A stretch of 64,000 nucleotides of DNA, taken from Bacillus taeanensis. GTDB lineage: Bacteria; Bacillota; Bacilli; Bacillales; UBA6769. Numbering within the stretch: the first letter of the stretch is position 1; each line of letters starts with the position of its first letter. Shown here in pieces: positions 43,207 through 52,243 of the stretch. The position numbers and the translations under genes were made by a program. The notes under the pieces were generated by a model. That model did no database searches and was not told the DNA's origin. It was given only the letters and a program-made list of their open reading frames with translations. The DNA lies in assembly GCF_003318295.1 (NCBI RefSeq), contig NZ_QOCW01000002.1, forward strand, positions 248,001 through 312,000, written 5' to 3'.

Positions 43207-43394
43207 ATTGTATCCCCTTTCTTTAAGGATTTGTTTCTAATATAACCATTTCTATAAAATTTAGTTTGGAAATGTTTTAACAAATTTTCTTTAACAAACT
43301 TTATAATTACTTAATATCTCCTTAACAATTAATAAGTATAATAAGAATAATATTTAGTACAAAAGTATGAGTAACCCACATAAAAGGAGAGCAT

Positions 43395-44514
43395 ATGAGT
43401 AAGTCATTATTTTCTACATTAGGTCTTTATAATCACTATAACTATTTTAAATATTTAAAAAATAAACGAAAACAGCAGCTAAATGACTATAGAAAATATA
43501 TGGAATTACAAAAAATAATTTAAAAGCAATCGTTAACTACTTATTTTCAGCCCATCATCGATTTAGACAGCCATCATATAATCGGGTATGAAACGTTAAA
43601 TCGTCCTCCATGCTAAAAACTAGGAAGTTGATCAAATATTTAGCGGAAATCCTAAGCTGCAGGGAATTGTTGTTGTTAATTATAATGTGCCCATTGCTCT
43701 TATAACGAGAACACAATTTTATCAAAAGCTCGGTACCCTGTATGGATATAATCTTTACATGGAAAGAGAAATTGATTTATTAATGAATGTAGATCCGCTT
43801 ATTGTCGATTACTATGAAACGATTACAACAGTGAGTCAACTTGCAATGAACCGAAATGAAGAAGAAATTTATGACTATGTGATTGTGACAAAAAATGAAG
43901 CGTATTATGGTGTAGTGAGCATCCGCAATTTATTAATGAAATTTGCGGAAGTACAGGCTGAAATGGCTAGCTTTATGAATCCTCTCACTGGTTTGCCGGG
44001 AAATCATGTTATTGATGAAAAGCTAAATCAAACCATTCAACAAAAACAATTCAGTGTATTATATATCGATTTAGATCAATTCAAAGCTTATAATGACACG
44101 TACGGATTTAAAAAAGGCGATGCAATTATTCAAGAAACAGCTAGAATATTGAAGGAGAATATTGCGCATCTTGGCTGCTTTGTCGGTCATATCGGTGGGG
44201 ATGACTTTATTGCGATTTTAAATGATTGTGAATACGAAACGCTTTGCAGTGCTGTTATTAAAGATTTCGATGAGGCAGTAAAAAGGTTTTATAATAAAGA
44301 ACATCTTAAACAGCAGTATATTATTGCAGAAAACCGCTCTGGACAAATAGAAAGAATCCCGTTCTTATCACTTTCAATTGCTGTTGTGAGCAATCAAAAC
44401 TGTTCGTTCAACAGCATTGAGGAAGTCGTAAATGAAGCGACAAGAATTAAAAAGCTTTGTAAAATGCAAAAACAAAGCTGTTATGAGGTAAATGCTCCTT
44501 GTTGTGCAAAATAA
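43395..44514 (+). pseudogene. Broken EAL-CBS-GGDEF protein
   Basis: A good start (AAAGGAG, ATG 43395) opens 42 residues of a basic N-terminus, then TAA at 43521-43523. The same frame continues TTYFQPIIDLDSHHIIGYET and LNRPPC, the unmistakable beginning of an EAL phosphodiesterase domain, then stops. Most of the EAL domain is missing. In another frame a 275-residue remainder (about 43687-44514, GTG possible) holds a CBS-like region and a diguanylate cyclase domain with HIGGDDFIAIL, a GGDEF-type site with Asp in the last position. Full-length relatives combine EAL, CBS and GGDEF in cyclic-di-GMP turnover. The GGDEF part could still be expressed only if the GTG at 43687 is used; no ribosome site is visible. 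Confidence 0.78.
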
Positions 44515-44557
44515 CACTTTCTAAACAAGCAATAAAGTGAAAGTGTTATTCCTTTTT
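44510..44557 (+). terminator. Terminator of the GGDEF remnant
   Basis: AATAACACTTTC and GAAAGTGTTATT are perfect complements with a T run after. It starts in the stop codon region. Confidence 0.82.
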
Positions 44558-44580
44558 TGATAGATAAAAGAGGTATGGAA

Positions 44581-44703
44581 ATGAAATTAAAATGGCTTAC
44601 AAGCAAAACACAAGAACAATTATTAGAGATCGTATTTATAGTCGTTATTATTATCATAAGTGCATTAGTTTGTTATTTTGTAAATAAAAGTTTTTATATT
44701 TAA
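44581..44703 (+). CDS. Single-membrane-span small protein, 40 residues
   Basis: The ATG at 44581 lies eight bases after AAAAGAGG. The product begins MKLKWLTSKTQEQLLEIVFI and continues as one hydrophobic segment ending CYFVNKSFYI. It is a plausible small membrane protein. I do not recognise a family. An ATG at 44575 is too close to the ribosome site. Confidence 0.5.
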   Translation: MKLKWLTSKTQEQLLEIVFIVVIIIISALVCYFVNKSFYI

Positions 44704-44751
44704 GAAATAATAAAGGCTGCTTCAAGAGTACTGAAAATGAGTATTGTAAGA

Positions 44752-44781
44752 AAAGTTAGCAGTTTGATGGCTGCTAACTTT
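44752..44781 (-). terminator. Terminator of the lia operon
   Basis: On the minus strand AAAGTTAGCAG and CTGCTAACTTT pair around an 8-base loop and a T-rich run follows. The stem reaches into the liaR stop codon. Confidence 0.8.
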
Positions 44782-45412
44782 AGTGGACTAAATCATGTTT
44801 AAATGCATAAATAACAGCTTGTGTTCGATCTTGAACTTCGAGCTTTCCTAGTATGCTGCTAACATGCACTTTAACGGTTTTAAGCGTAATAAAGAGCTGA
44901 TCAGCAATGTCTTGATTTGTTTTTCCTTCTGTCATGAGCATTAAAATTTCTTTTTCCCGATTGGTTAATTGTTCATGAAGTTTCTTGTCCGGCTTTTCAC
45001 GCATTTTGAGCATGATTTTTTCAGTTACTTCTGGCTCAAGGGTAGAATGGCCATTATAAGTTTTTCGAATCGCTTCTGCAATATCGCTTGCTTTTGATGT
45101 TTTTAACATATAACTTACTGCACCGGCTTGAAGAGCTGGATACACTTTTTCATCATCAAGAAAGCTCGTTACAATAATAATTTTGGCTTTAGGCCACGTG
45201 TTAATAATTTCTTTTGTTGCTTCAATGCCGTCCATTTTCTTCATAACGAGATCCATGAGAATAATGTCTGGTTTTAGTTCAAGCGCTAGTTTAACAGCAT
45301 CATCTCCGTCATCAGCTTCGGCAATCACATCAATATCACTTTGAGAAGACAAATAGGTGGACACACCAATTCGCACCATTTCATGATCATCTGCAAATAA
45401 TACACGTATCAA
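44780..45412 (-). CDS. liaR: Response regulator LiaR (VraR-like)
   Basis: This 210-residue NarL/FixJ-type regulator has a receiver domain with phosphoacceptor Asp54 (IILMDLVMKKMDG) and a LuxR-type HTH at about residues 148-190 (LTNREKEILMLMTEGKTNQD). It is the partner of the LiaS kinase, whose stop overlaps its start by four bases. LiaRS (VraSR in Staphylococcus) responds to antibiotics that block cell-wall lipid II cycling. Likely targets are the operon itself and the LiaI/PspA genes upstream. Confidence 0.93.
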   Translation of the reverse strand: MIRVLFADDHEMVRIGVSTYLSSQSDIDVIAEADDGDDAVKLALELKPDIILMDLVMKKMDGIEATKEIINTWPKAKIIIVTSFLDDEKVYPALQAGAVSYMLKTSKASDIAEAIRKTYNGHSTLEPEVTEKIMLKMREKPDKKLHEQLTNREKEILMLMTEGKTNQDIADQLFITLKTVKVHVSSILGKLEVQDRTQAVIYAFKHDLVH

Positions 45413-46452
45413 TGATGTAAGCCTCCTTTTTTTCGGTGGGGAATTTTGACTTCTAATTGAGTTCCTTGATTTTTTAAACTAATAATTTTTAATGTGCCGC
45501 CAACTTCAAGTGCTCGTTCATGCATCGTTTGCAATCCGTAAGAGCTTGTTTTTCTTTCATCTGAATCAAAGCCAACTCCATTATCAACAACACGCATAAT
45601 AACCGTCTCATCGCGTTCAATCAGTATTACATTTAATAAGCTTGCATGAGCATGACGTAATGTATTTGAAAGAGCTTCTTGTAAAATTCGAAACAAATGA
45701 TCTTCAATTCCTTTCTCAAGTTGGAGCGTTTCAATTTTTGTTTCAATTTTCATCGGTACTTTTTGCGTTAATTCTGACAGCAAGCTTTCTATCCCTTCTT
45801 GAAGAGACTTTCCTTTTAAGGCAACAGGTCGTAAATGAAGCAATAAAGCCCGCATTTCGGACTGTGATTGATGGATCATTGTTTCCACCATTGAAAGTTG
45901 TTTCTTGGTGACGGTTTCTTGAGGGGGATTTGATTCATTAATTGCTGAAATCATCATGGAAGCAGCAAACAGCTGTTGACTAACAGAATCATGAAGCTCA
46001 CGGGCGAGGCGATTTCGCTCTTGAACCACAACTTCCTGTAAGCTTTTTTCTCTTGTAGTCGCTTTCTCTGTCGCTAAACGCTGTGAGTATTCTGTTAACT
46101 GATCAATCTTTGCCTTTATCTCAAGGATGTGAGAGTGGATGGCAGCAAATTCTTTTATGTTATTTGCTTCCTTCGATGAAATCTTCTGACCTTTTAGAAG
46201 CGCATTCAGCTCACTCTCAATGGAATAAAAGGTTTGTCTTAAAAATCCACCATAAGCAATTCCAATTATTAATCCAATTCCACACGTAACCATTAAAACA
46301 ATTATTACATATGGAATTTCAAACAATTCTACTTCCAAAAGCGATGAAACATCCTCTAATGGAAATGTAAGAAAGGTTATGATAAGTAAAAGAAAAGCTG
46401 TCATAAAAGCGACAAATAGACCAATAAATATTTGCCGTATGATGAGATTCAT
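45409..46452 (-). CDS. liaS: Sensor histidine kinase LiaS (VraS-like)
   Basis: This 347-residue membrane kinase has two N-terminal transmembrane segments (about residues 8-30 and 47-69) with a very short external loop, typical of intramembrane-sensing kinases. A HAMP-like linker, a HisKA_3 dimerisation helix with His154 in ARELHDSVSQQLFAASMM, and an HATPase_c domain (VVDNGVGFD, SYGLQTMHERALEVGG) follow. It lies between liaF and liaR with overlapping coding ends. LiaF is expected to hold it inactive without stress. Confidence 0.93.
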   Translation of the reverse strand: MNLIIRQIFIGLFVAFMTAFLLLIITFLTFPLEDVSSLLEVELFEIPYVIIVLMVTCGIGLIIGIAYGGFLRQTFYSIESELNALLKGQKISSKEANNIKEFAAIHSHILEIKAKIDQLTEYSQRLATEKATTREKSLQEVVVQERNRLARELHDSVSQQLFAASMMISAINESNPPQETVTKKQLSMVETMIHQSQSEMRALLLHLRPVALKGKSLQEGIESLLSELTQKVPMKIETKIETLQLEKGIEDHLFRILQEALSNTLRHAHASLLNVILIERDETVIMRVVDNGVGFDSDERKTSSYGLQTMHERALEVGGTLKIISLKNQGTQLEVKIPHRKKGGLHH

Positions 46453-47180
46453 ATGCGTGTCACCTCAATATCTCCTGAAAAAATCGAGGTGATGATTTTC
46501 ACGCGTGGTTGTTCGATTAAATAGTTTTCTGTTTGATAGCTGATTGATTGATTCACAAGTTTTAGATGATGTTCACCTAATATATTCGCGCGACCGAGAA
46601 CCGAGCTGTGCAGAATACTAATTTCTACTTCATATGGCACATAAATTTTAATATTTCCAACAAAATGTCTGATTGAAATAACTGCTTGATCGGGGAGGAC
46701 GGTATTACTTAGGTCGATGAGGCGATCTCCAAAGCCGCCGTGAATATTTATATCACGCCATCCATAAGCAGTATCATTCGTTTTTTGATCACCAAAAACA
46801 CGCTGCTGAAATAATGGTTCAATTTTTATTAATGAATCATCTTCATTTTCCTTTTCTAAAGAAAAAAACTGTGGAGAGACTTCCTCTGGTTCTTTCTTTG
46901 AGCGAGAATAATTAATAAAGAAAAGTACAATTCCAGCTATTATAAAAAAACGAAAGGCAATCATATTTAAAATTGTAAAGGTGAGAGTAACTGCGCCAAC
47001 TCCGAACAATACTTTACCAACAATATGATGGGCCTTCTTTCGACCAAAATAAAGAAGCAGGGAAGAAAATAAAACAGAAAAAACGAGGCCGCCATGAAAA
47101 AAGGCCACTTCAATAATAAGGAGGAAGAGCCCGATAAGTATAATCCAATTTAAGGTGTTAGTTGCTAATTGTTGAAACAT
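46449..47180 (-). CDS. liaF: LiaF, negative regulator of the Lia system
   Basis: This 243-residue protein has four hydrophobic segments in its first 95 residues and a cytosolic C-terminal domain of LiaF type (YGWRDINIHGGFGDRLIDLS, then SIRHFVGNIKIYVPYEVEIS). In B. subtilis LiaF inhibits LiaS. Overlap of its stop with the liaS start suggests tight co-expression. The ribosome site is AAGGAGGATCCCC. Confidence 0.9.
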   Translation of the reverse strand: MFQQLATNTLNWIILIGLFLLIIEVAFFHGGLVFSVLFSSLLLYFGRKKAHHIVGKVLFGVGAVTLTFTILNMIAFRFFIIAGIVLFFINYSRSKKEPEEVSPQFFSLEKENEDDSLIKIEPLFQQRVFGDQKTNDTAYGWRDINIHGGFGDRLIDLSNTVLPDQAVISIRHFVGNIKIYVPYEVEISILHSSVLGRANILGEHHLKLVNQSISYQTENYLIEQPRVKIITSIFSGDIEVTRI

Positions 47181-47284
47181 AAAAGGGGATCCTCCTTTAT
47201 AAAAAAGTAGAAAGGCTGACTCACATCAAAAGAGTTAAAAGAGGAGTCAACCTTTTAAATTATCTTAACTATACCATATTCGTG

Positions 47285-47926
47285 TTAGTTCGCATTCACT
47301 TTTTCTTCTGATTTCAATCTCTTTTCTAGCTCAGCAATTTTACTATCAAAAGTGTTGTGATAGTAGCTGCTGTTTACTTTATGTTCAATGTTTTTAATGT
47401 ATTGATCAATTTCAGAAAAACGGGAATAGGAATCATTTGCTTGATCTGCGGCAGCTTGATTGATGTGATAGTGAGCACGTGCTGCATTTTCACGACCCAT
47501 TAACTCCATTCTTCTTAACTGCATATCTTTTAAACGGTGTTTCATTTCTTCGTATTTTTCTTCAAGTGTTTCTAACTGCTGTACTGCTTCATTTAAAGTG
47601 TTTTTTAATTGAGTACTGCGTTCCTCATATTTGTCTGCTTCTTTGACGGCGAACTGCATCATCATTTCTTCGCCAGCTTTTTGGGCAATTTCTGCTTGCT
47701 GTTTCCGCTTTGAGGCCATTTGATTTGCTTGTTCATATTCACGAATAAATTCTTCTTTTAACCGATATTGACGTGCGACCAATCGACGTACTTTTTCTGT
47801 TTCCGCCTCACTTTCACGCAGATAGTGATTTAACTTTGCGATTGGATTGCGCTGTTCCTTTTCATCAAGCAGTTCATGTAAATCTTGTGAGATTGACTCT
47901 TTCATTCGTTTAAATAAATTAGCCAT
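47285..47926 (-). CDS. PspA/IM30-family protein (LiaH-like)
   Basis: The 213-residue protein is almost wholly coiled-coil helix, begins NLFKRMKESISQDLHELLDE, and belongs to the phage-shock-protein A family. These proteins form large rings under the membrane and protect it during envelope stress. In B. subtilis the equivalent is LiaH, the main LiaR target. It follows the LiaI-like gene and precedes liaF by about 100 bases. The ribosome site is AGGAGAG. Confidence 0.92.
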   Translation of the reverse strand: MANLFKRMKESISQDLHELLDEKEQRNPIAKLNHYLRESEAETEKVRRLVARQYRLKEEFIREYEQANQMASKRKQQAEIAQKAGEEMMMQFAVKEADKYEERSTQLKNTLNEAVQQLETLEEKYEEMKHRLKDMQLRRMELMGRENAARAHYHINQAAADQANDSYSRFSEIDQYIKNIEHKVNSSYYHNTFDSKIAELEKRLKSEEKVNAN

Positions 47927-47950
47927 TAAAATTCTCTCCTTTAGTTTGTA

Positions 47951-48301
47951 TTATCGGTTTAATTCAGCCCATTGTTTCTCAAAGTTTGTAAAAGGATCAT
48001 CTTTTCCTTCTGTTTCTTCTTTGTTGTATTTTTCTTTTTTCCATTCTTTATACACTAAGTACAATCCATATCCTGCTGCAGCCCCGATTATCCCGTAGAT
48101 GTGGGAAAGGGTGATGCTAAGTACAAGTAAGCCTAGAACGACCCATGCAATCTTTTTCGCGGTAGATTCTGTTTTTAAGAATCTTTTAAAGATTACATAC
48201 AACAACCATACACTCACTCCAAGTAAAATCATTGGACCGAGATTTGCTAATAATACAGCGAGTGCAATGAGTCCACCGATAAATAACAAAAATTTTTTCA
48301 T
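47951..48301 (-). CDS. LiaI-like membrane protein
   Basis: The 116-residue protein has three or four hydrophobic segments (FLLFIGGLIALAVLLANLGP, ILLGVSVWLLYVIF and two more) and a charged C-terminal tail. In B. subtilis LiaI is a small membrane anchor for LiaH and the gene is the first of the lia operon; this one has the same position directly before the PspA-like gene. The ATG at 48301 follows AAAGGAGG; the longer frame to 48322 has none. It is more divergent from B. subtilis LiaI than its neighbours are from theirs, so the name is by position. Confidence 0.8.
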   Translation of the reverse strand: MKKFLLFIGGLIALAVLLANLGPMILLGVSVWLLYVIFKRFLKTESTAKKIAWVVLGLLVLSITLSHIYGIIGAAAGYGLYLVYKEWKKEKYNKEETEGKDDPFTNFEKQWAELNR

Positions 48302-48527
48302 TTCTTTTTCCTCCTTTCTCATATCTTGACTTTATTTTATCGAGAAAATGAATTCGTCATAATGATCCCGAGAAATATTTTTATCTAAGACTTGAGGCGT
48401 ATATAGTAGTAAGCTTTTAAAAAAATTACGAATTAAATAAAGAAAAGATAGTACAAAAGCATAGGTTGAAGAGTTCTAACAAAGGGAAATAAGAAAAGCA
48501 AATTCTTTTATGAAGGAGATGGATACA

Positions 48528-49271
48528 ATGACAAAACAATCAAAACCGGTAATTGGAATTTCTGGATCTGTTGCTGATTATAAAGGGATTCCAAGCGTGT
48601 ATCTTCATCAAAAATATGTTCAATCTGTTGAAGATGCCGGAGGTATTCCATTAGTACTTCCAATTGGAACAGAGGAAATGGCAGAGGTTTGGGTGTCAAA
48701 GTGTGATGGCATTATATTAAGCGGAGGAATTGATGTTGATCCACATTCCTATAATAAAGATCCAGATCCTGAATTAGGAAAAGTAAATGAAGACCGCGAT
48801 AAAACAGAAAAGTGGTTAGTGAAATATGCGCAGGAGCAGAAAAAGCCGATTTTTGCAATATGCAGAGGACTTGCAATGTTAAATGCAGATTTAGGAGGAA
48901 CGGTGATCCAAGATATTGAAAAAAATGATGAGAACGCTATTAAGCATTATCAAAAAGCAGCACGATCAGATCCGACTCATAGCATGACAATTAAGGAAAA
49001 CAGCCGCTTAGCTGGCATTATTGGAAGTACGAATATTCGCGTAAACAGTATGCACCACCAAGCAATTGGCGAGGTCGCTTCTTCATTAAAAGCAGTTGCT
49101 CATGCTCCGGACGGTGTGATTGAAGGGCTTGAAGGGATAGAGGATGAGCCTGTTATGTTTGGTGTGCAGTGGCACCCTGAAGAGATGGCAGCAGAAGATG
49201 AATATAATTTTAATTTGTTTAAACATTTCGTTGAAGCATGTGAAAAACAGCTTATTGGTTTCAACAGTTAA
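48528..49271 (+). CDS. Gamma-glutamyl-GABA hydrolase family protein (peptidase C26)
   Basis: This 247-residue class I glutamine amidotransferase-like hydrolase has the nucleophile Cys in FAICRGLAMLN and His-x-Glu in VQWHPEEMA. Members cleave gamma-glutamyl bonds, for example gamma-glutamyl-GABA in putrescine breakdown (PuuD). The opening KPVIGISGSVADYKG and DGIILSGGIDVDPHSY are typical. The ATG at 48528 follows GAAGGAG. It is a single gene, so the substrate is not fixed by context. Confidence 0.9.
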   Translation: MTKQSKPVIGISGSVADYKGIPSVYLHQKYVQSVEDAGGIPLVLPIGTEEMAEVWVSKCDGIILSGGIDVDPHSYNKDPDPELGKVNEDRDKTEKWLVKYAQEQKKPIFAICRGLAMLNADLGGTVIQDIEKNDENAIKHYQKAARSDPTHSMTIKENSRLAGIIGSTNIRVNSMHHQAIGEVASSLKAVAHAPDGVIEGLEGIEDEPVMFGVQWHPEEMAAEDEYNFNLFKHFVEACEKQLIGFNS

Positions 49272-49292
49272 GAAAAATAACGTTAAAGTTAA

Positions 49293-49342
49293 AATCCCCT
49301 CTTTCCTATAAAAAATGGGAAGGAGGGGGGGTTCTTATTTTT
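49293..49342. terminator. Terminator between C26 hydrolase and glpQ remnant
   Basis: A pyrimidine-rich arm (AATCCCCTCTTTCC) and its purine-rich partner (GGGAAGGAGGGG) form a stem with an A-rich loop between convergent genes. Confidence 0.75.
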
Positions 49343-50216
49343 CTTTCAATACATCATTTAAGCGATCAGGAAAATTTGTAAATATTCCTGTAACGCCCCA
49401 GTCTAGTAGTTTTCGCATGTCTTCTTTTTCATTTACTGTATAAGGGTGGATGAAGAGGTTGTGTTCGCGTACTTTTTGAACATATGCTTCATCAATTCTT
49501 GAATAATTCATATCAAGCCCAACTGCATACTCTTTATACAGCTCCAGTTCCTCATCTGTAATTTCTGCAGGAGCTGTATACAAAAGCAGTTGTACAAGCG
49601 GAATGTTTTTATTCAAATGATATACTTTCTGTAAGCTTTCTTCACTAAATGATTGAATAATGACTTTACTTGATGGTAGATTAGGACCAATTAACTTGTT
49701 TTCTTCTAGAATTTCTAATAACTTTTCTTCCATGCCTGGATATACCTCAGGTGATTTTGTTTCAATGTAATAGTTTGCACTGCGGCCGTATTAATTTATT
49801 ACTTCTTGAAGTGTCGGTACTTTTAAATGTATGTAATTTTCGCTTTCATACTCAGGATACTTTTCATTAAACCAAGAGCCGGCATCGAGCATTTTAATTT
49901 CTTCTAATGTATGCTCTTTTACTAATCCTTCGCCGTTTGTAGTACGATCTAATGTTTCATCATGCATGGCAATTAGCTCGCCATCTTTTGTCATTTGTAA
50001 ATCTACTTCAACATAATCGCCTTTCATTTCTTCTCCAAGTTTATAAGAAGTAAGCGTGTGTTCTGGTGCATATCCTGAAGCACCGCGATGAGTGACATTT
50101 AAGATTTTCTCTTCATTCAAAGGTTTTTTTTCAAATGCTGAAGTTCCCTCAATTAATCCTAGTGAACTGCTAAATAAAGTAACTGCTGCAAGGGCACTTC
50201 TAATTGCTTTTTTCAT
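49335..50216 (-). pseudogene. glpQ: Secreted glycerophosphodiester phosphodiesterase, interrupted by TAA
   Basis: The first part (from 50216) has a signal peptide ([20 protein letters not shown]), then [39 protein letters not shown] and the GDPD catalytic set His, Arg, Glu, Asp and His. A single in-frame TAA at 49791-49793 stops it after LQEVIN. The same frame continues [20 protein letters not shown] and the remaining 130 residues to 49335, giving a normal GlpQ length of about 293. No frame change is involved. The ATG at 50216 follows AAAGGA at good distance. If the stop is real, the enzyme is lost, unless read through. Confidence 0.85.
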
Positions 50217-50496
50217 GTTCATCATCCTTTACACTAGATTTGTCTTTCAATTACTAGCATAAAGGGTCAATATTAATAGTCTGTGAATGAAATGTAAAGA
50301 TTTTTTTACTAGTTTGTATAAAATTGTAAAGATTGAAGGGGGAAGTACAAAAAAAAGAAGAATGAAAACGAATGATAAATACAATTATAGATAGCGATAG
50401 ATACCGAAATAAATCTTTTTTGTGAAAACATTTGATTGAAGCGAACAGTTTCATTTACACTATAAAAAACTTATATGCTTTTTAAGGAGAGAAGGA

Positions 50497-51252
50497 ATGG
50501 ACAATAAACCGAGCGAAACGTATGAAATTATTGAAGTATGCCTGCTTGCGGGGAAAATTATGCTTGAGAGTGGTGCGGAAACATATCGAGTAGAAGATAC
50601 AATGGGGCGCATTGCCGCTTCATATGGAATAAAAGGAGCACACAGCTATGTAACACCAACAGGAATTTTCTTTTCCATTGACGGTACAGAACCTACAAAG
50701 TTAATACGCATCGTTAATCGTACGACAGATTTATATAAAGTAACGTTAGTAAACAGTATTTCTCGAAAGATTAGTACGGGGAAGGTATCTGTAAGTGAAG
50801 CATATCGTCAGCTGAAAAAAATTCAATTGGGAAAGCTGACTTATTCAATGTTTGTTCAAGTTTCAGCTGCATCACTTGCAAGCGGCTGTTTTTTAATTAT
50901 GTTTGAAGGGGGCTGGAATGATTTTCTTCCAGCGCTTATTACGGGAGGAGTTGGGTTTACTTCTCTTCTTTACTTTCATCGCCTTGTAGAAATCAAATTT
51001 TTTGCTGAGTTTTTAGCTTCCTTAATTATCGGACTTTTTTCGTTTTTATTTGTGATGGTGGGACTTGGGCAGGAGCTTGATAAAATTATCATTGGATCTG
51101 TTATGCCGCTCGTTCCAGGGCTTCTTATTACAAATGCAGTTCGAGATTTAATGGCGGGACATCTCGTCTCAGGATTATCTAAAGGAGCAGAAGCATTTTT
51201 AACGGCCTTTGCAATTGGAGCAGGTATTGCAATTGTGCTGTCATTTTTGTAG
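50497..51252 (+). CDS. Threonine/serine exporter family protein, large subunit (ThrE N-domain, YjjP-like)
   Basis: This 251-residue protein has a cytosolic N-terminal half (LLAGKIMLESGAETYRVEDT, VTPTGIFFSID) and a C-terminal half with about five membrane segments. With the next gene it forms the two-part version of the ThrE exporter, in which one protein carries the N-terminal domain and the other the small membrane domain. Known members export threonine, serine or succinate. The next gene begins 13 bases after its stop. The ribosome site is AAGGAGAG. Confidence 0.88.
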   Translation: MDNKPSETYEIIEVCLLAGKIMLESGAETYRVEDTMGRIAASYGIKGAHSYVTPTGIFFSIDGTEPTKLIRIVNRTTDLYKVTLVNSISRKISTGKVSVSEAYRQLKKIQLGKLTYSMFVQVSAASLASGCFLIMFEGGWNDFLPALITGGVGFTSLLYFHRLVEIKFFAEFLASLIIGLFSFLFVMVGLGQELDKIIIGSVMPLVPGLLITNAVRDLMAGHLVSGLSKGAEAFLTAFAIGAGIAIVLSFL

Positions 51253-51265
51253 GGGAGCGAAGGAT

Positions 51266-51694
51266 ATGATGATTGAACAATTAGCGACTAGTTTTATCGC
51301 TTCTGGGGCATTTGGTGTTATCTTTAATGCACCGAGAAAATCACTTCTTAAATGCGGACTGGTTGGAATGGTGGGCTGGGTATTATACATCGTGTTAGTA
51401 GAAAGCGAGGTTGATACAGTGCTGGCGACTTTTGCAGCATCTTTTTTCATTGCTGTTATCAGCCAGGTTTTTGCGAAAGTTTATAAAACACCAATCATTA
51501 TTTTTAGTGTGGCCGGCATTATTCCATTAGTTCCCGGTGGTCTTGCTTATGATGCAATGCGTAACTTTGTCGAAAATGATTACAATGCAGCCCTGCAGCT
51601 TGCCGCTAAAGCCTTTATGATCTCCGGAGCGATTGCCATGGGGCTTGTATTTTCGGAAGTGATCAATCAAATGATAAGAAGATCAAAGTTATAG
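51266..51694 (+). CDS. Threonine/serine exporter family protein, small subunit (YjjB-like)
   Basis: This 142-residue membrane protein has four or five hydrophobic segments (DUF3815/YjjB type) and pairs with the preceding protein. A conserved block is SVAGIIPLVPGGLAYDAMRN, mirrored by GSVMPLVPGLLITNAVRDLM in the large subunit. The ATG at 51266 follows GGGGAGCGAAGG; the frame extends upstream without a ribosome site. Confidence 0.87.
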   Translation: MMIEQLATSFIASGAFGVIFNAPRKSLLKCGLVGMVGWVLYIVLVESEVDTVLATFAASFFIAVISQVFAKVYKTPIIIFSVAGIIPLVPGGLAYDAMRNFVENDYNAALQLAAKAFMISGAIAMGLVFSEVINQMIRRSKL

Positions 51695-51821
51695 TAAGGT
51701 TCATTATATAAAAAAGATGAGTGATTCCAGCTCTTGGATTTTCTGTTTCCTAACGTTTATTTCATAGTATAATGGATATTAACAATGTTGTTAAATTTTT
51801 CTATAGAAAGGATTAGTTATA

Positions 51822-52022
51822 ATGAAACCAATAAACAATGAACATCAAGATAAAGTACTTGATAAAGCATTAAGCGCAAAAGCGGTCGCGACAGTTATCC
51901 TAAAAACGGGTGTGCAGTTAAAAGGGAAAATTGAAGGACATGATCGTTTTTGTCTTATTTTAAATTCATTTGGAAAACAGCAGCTCATTTATAAACATGC
52001 GGTTTCAACAATTCTTATTTAG
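51822..52022 (+). CDS. hfq: Hfq paralogue
   Basis: The 66-residue protein has the Hfq fold marks: an N-terminal helix with Gln (MKPINNEHQD), the Sm1 block VILKTGVQLKGKIEGHDRFC and the Sm2 block GKQQLIYKHAVSTI with the Lys-His pair that binds uridines. Hfq is a hexameric RNA chaperone for small RNAs. The main Bacillus hfq lies after miaA; this one is alone, ends right after the Sm2 strand with no C-terminal tail, and its N-terminal half differs, so it looks like an additional copy. AAAGGATTAG serves as ribosome site. Partner RNAs are unknown. Confidence 0.85.
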   Translation: MKPINNEHQDKVLDKALSAKAVATVILKTGVQLKGKIEGHDRFCLILNSFGKQQLIYKHAVSTILI

Positions 52023-52050
52023 CCGCAGGCGCTTCATCATATAAACTAGT

Positions 52051-52125
52051 AAATCCTCTTTAAGTTCGTATTGAAGATTATCTTTTATACATAACGGTTC
52101 TTTTATACTTAAAGAGGATCTTCAT
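52051..52125 (+). terminator. Inverted repeat after the Hfq gene
   Basis: ATCCTCTTTAAGT (52052-52064) and ACTTAAAGAGGAT (52107-52119) are perfect 13-bp complements with a 42-base loop. A T-containing tail follows. It probably acts as terminator. Confidence 0.6.
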
Positions 52126-52243
52126 TTTGTCTATTGACTCTATTAATAGAAAGCGCTACCATTATAAAGAAAATTAAATTAATTAATTATTGATGGTTGT
52201 TGGAGATTTATGTATATCTTATCCTTTATAAGGGGTGGGGAAA

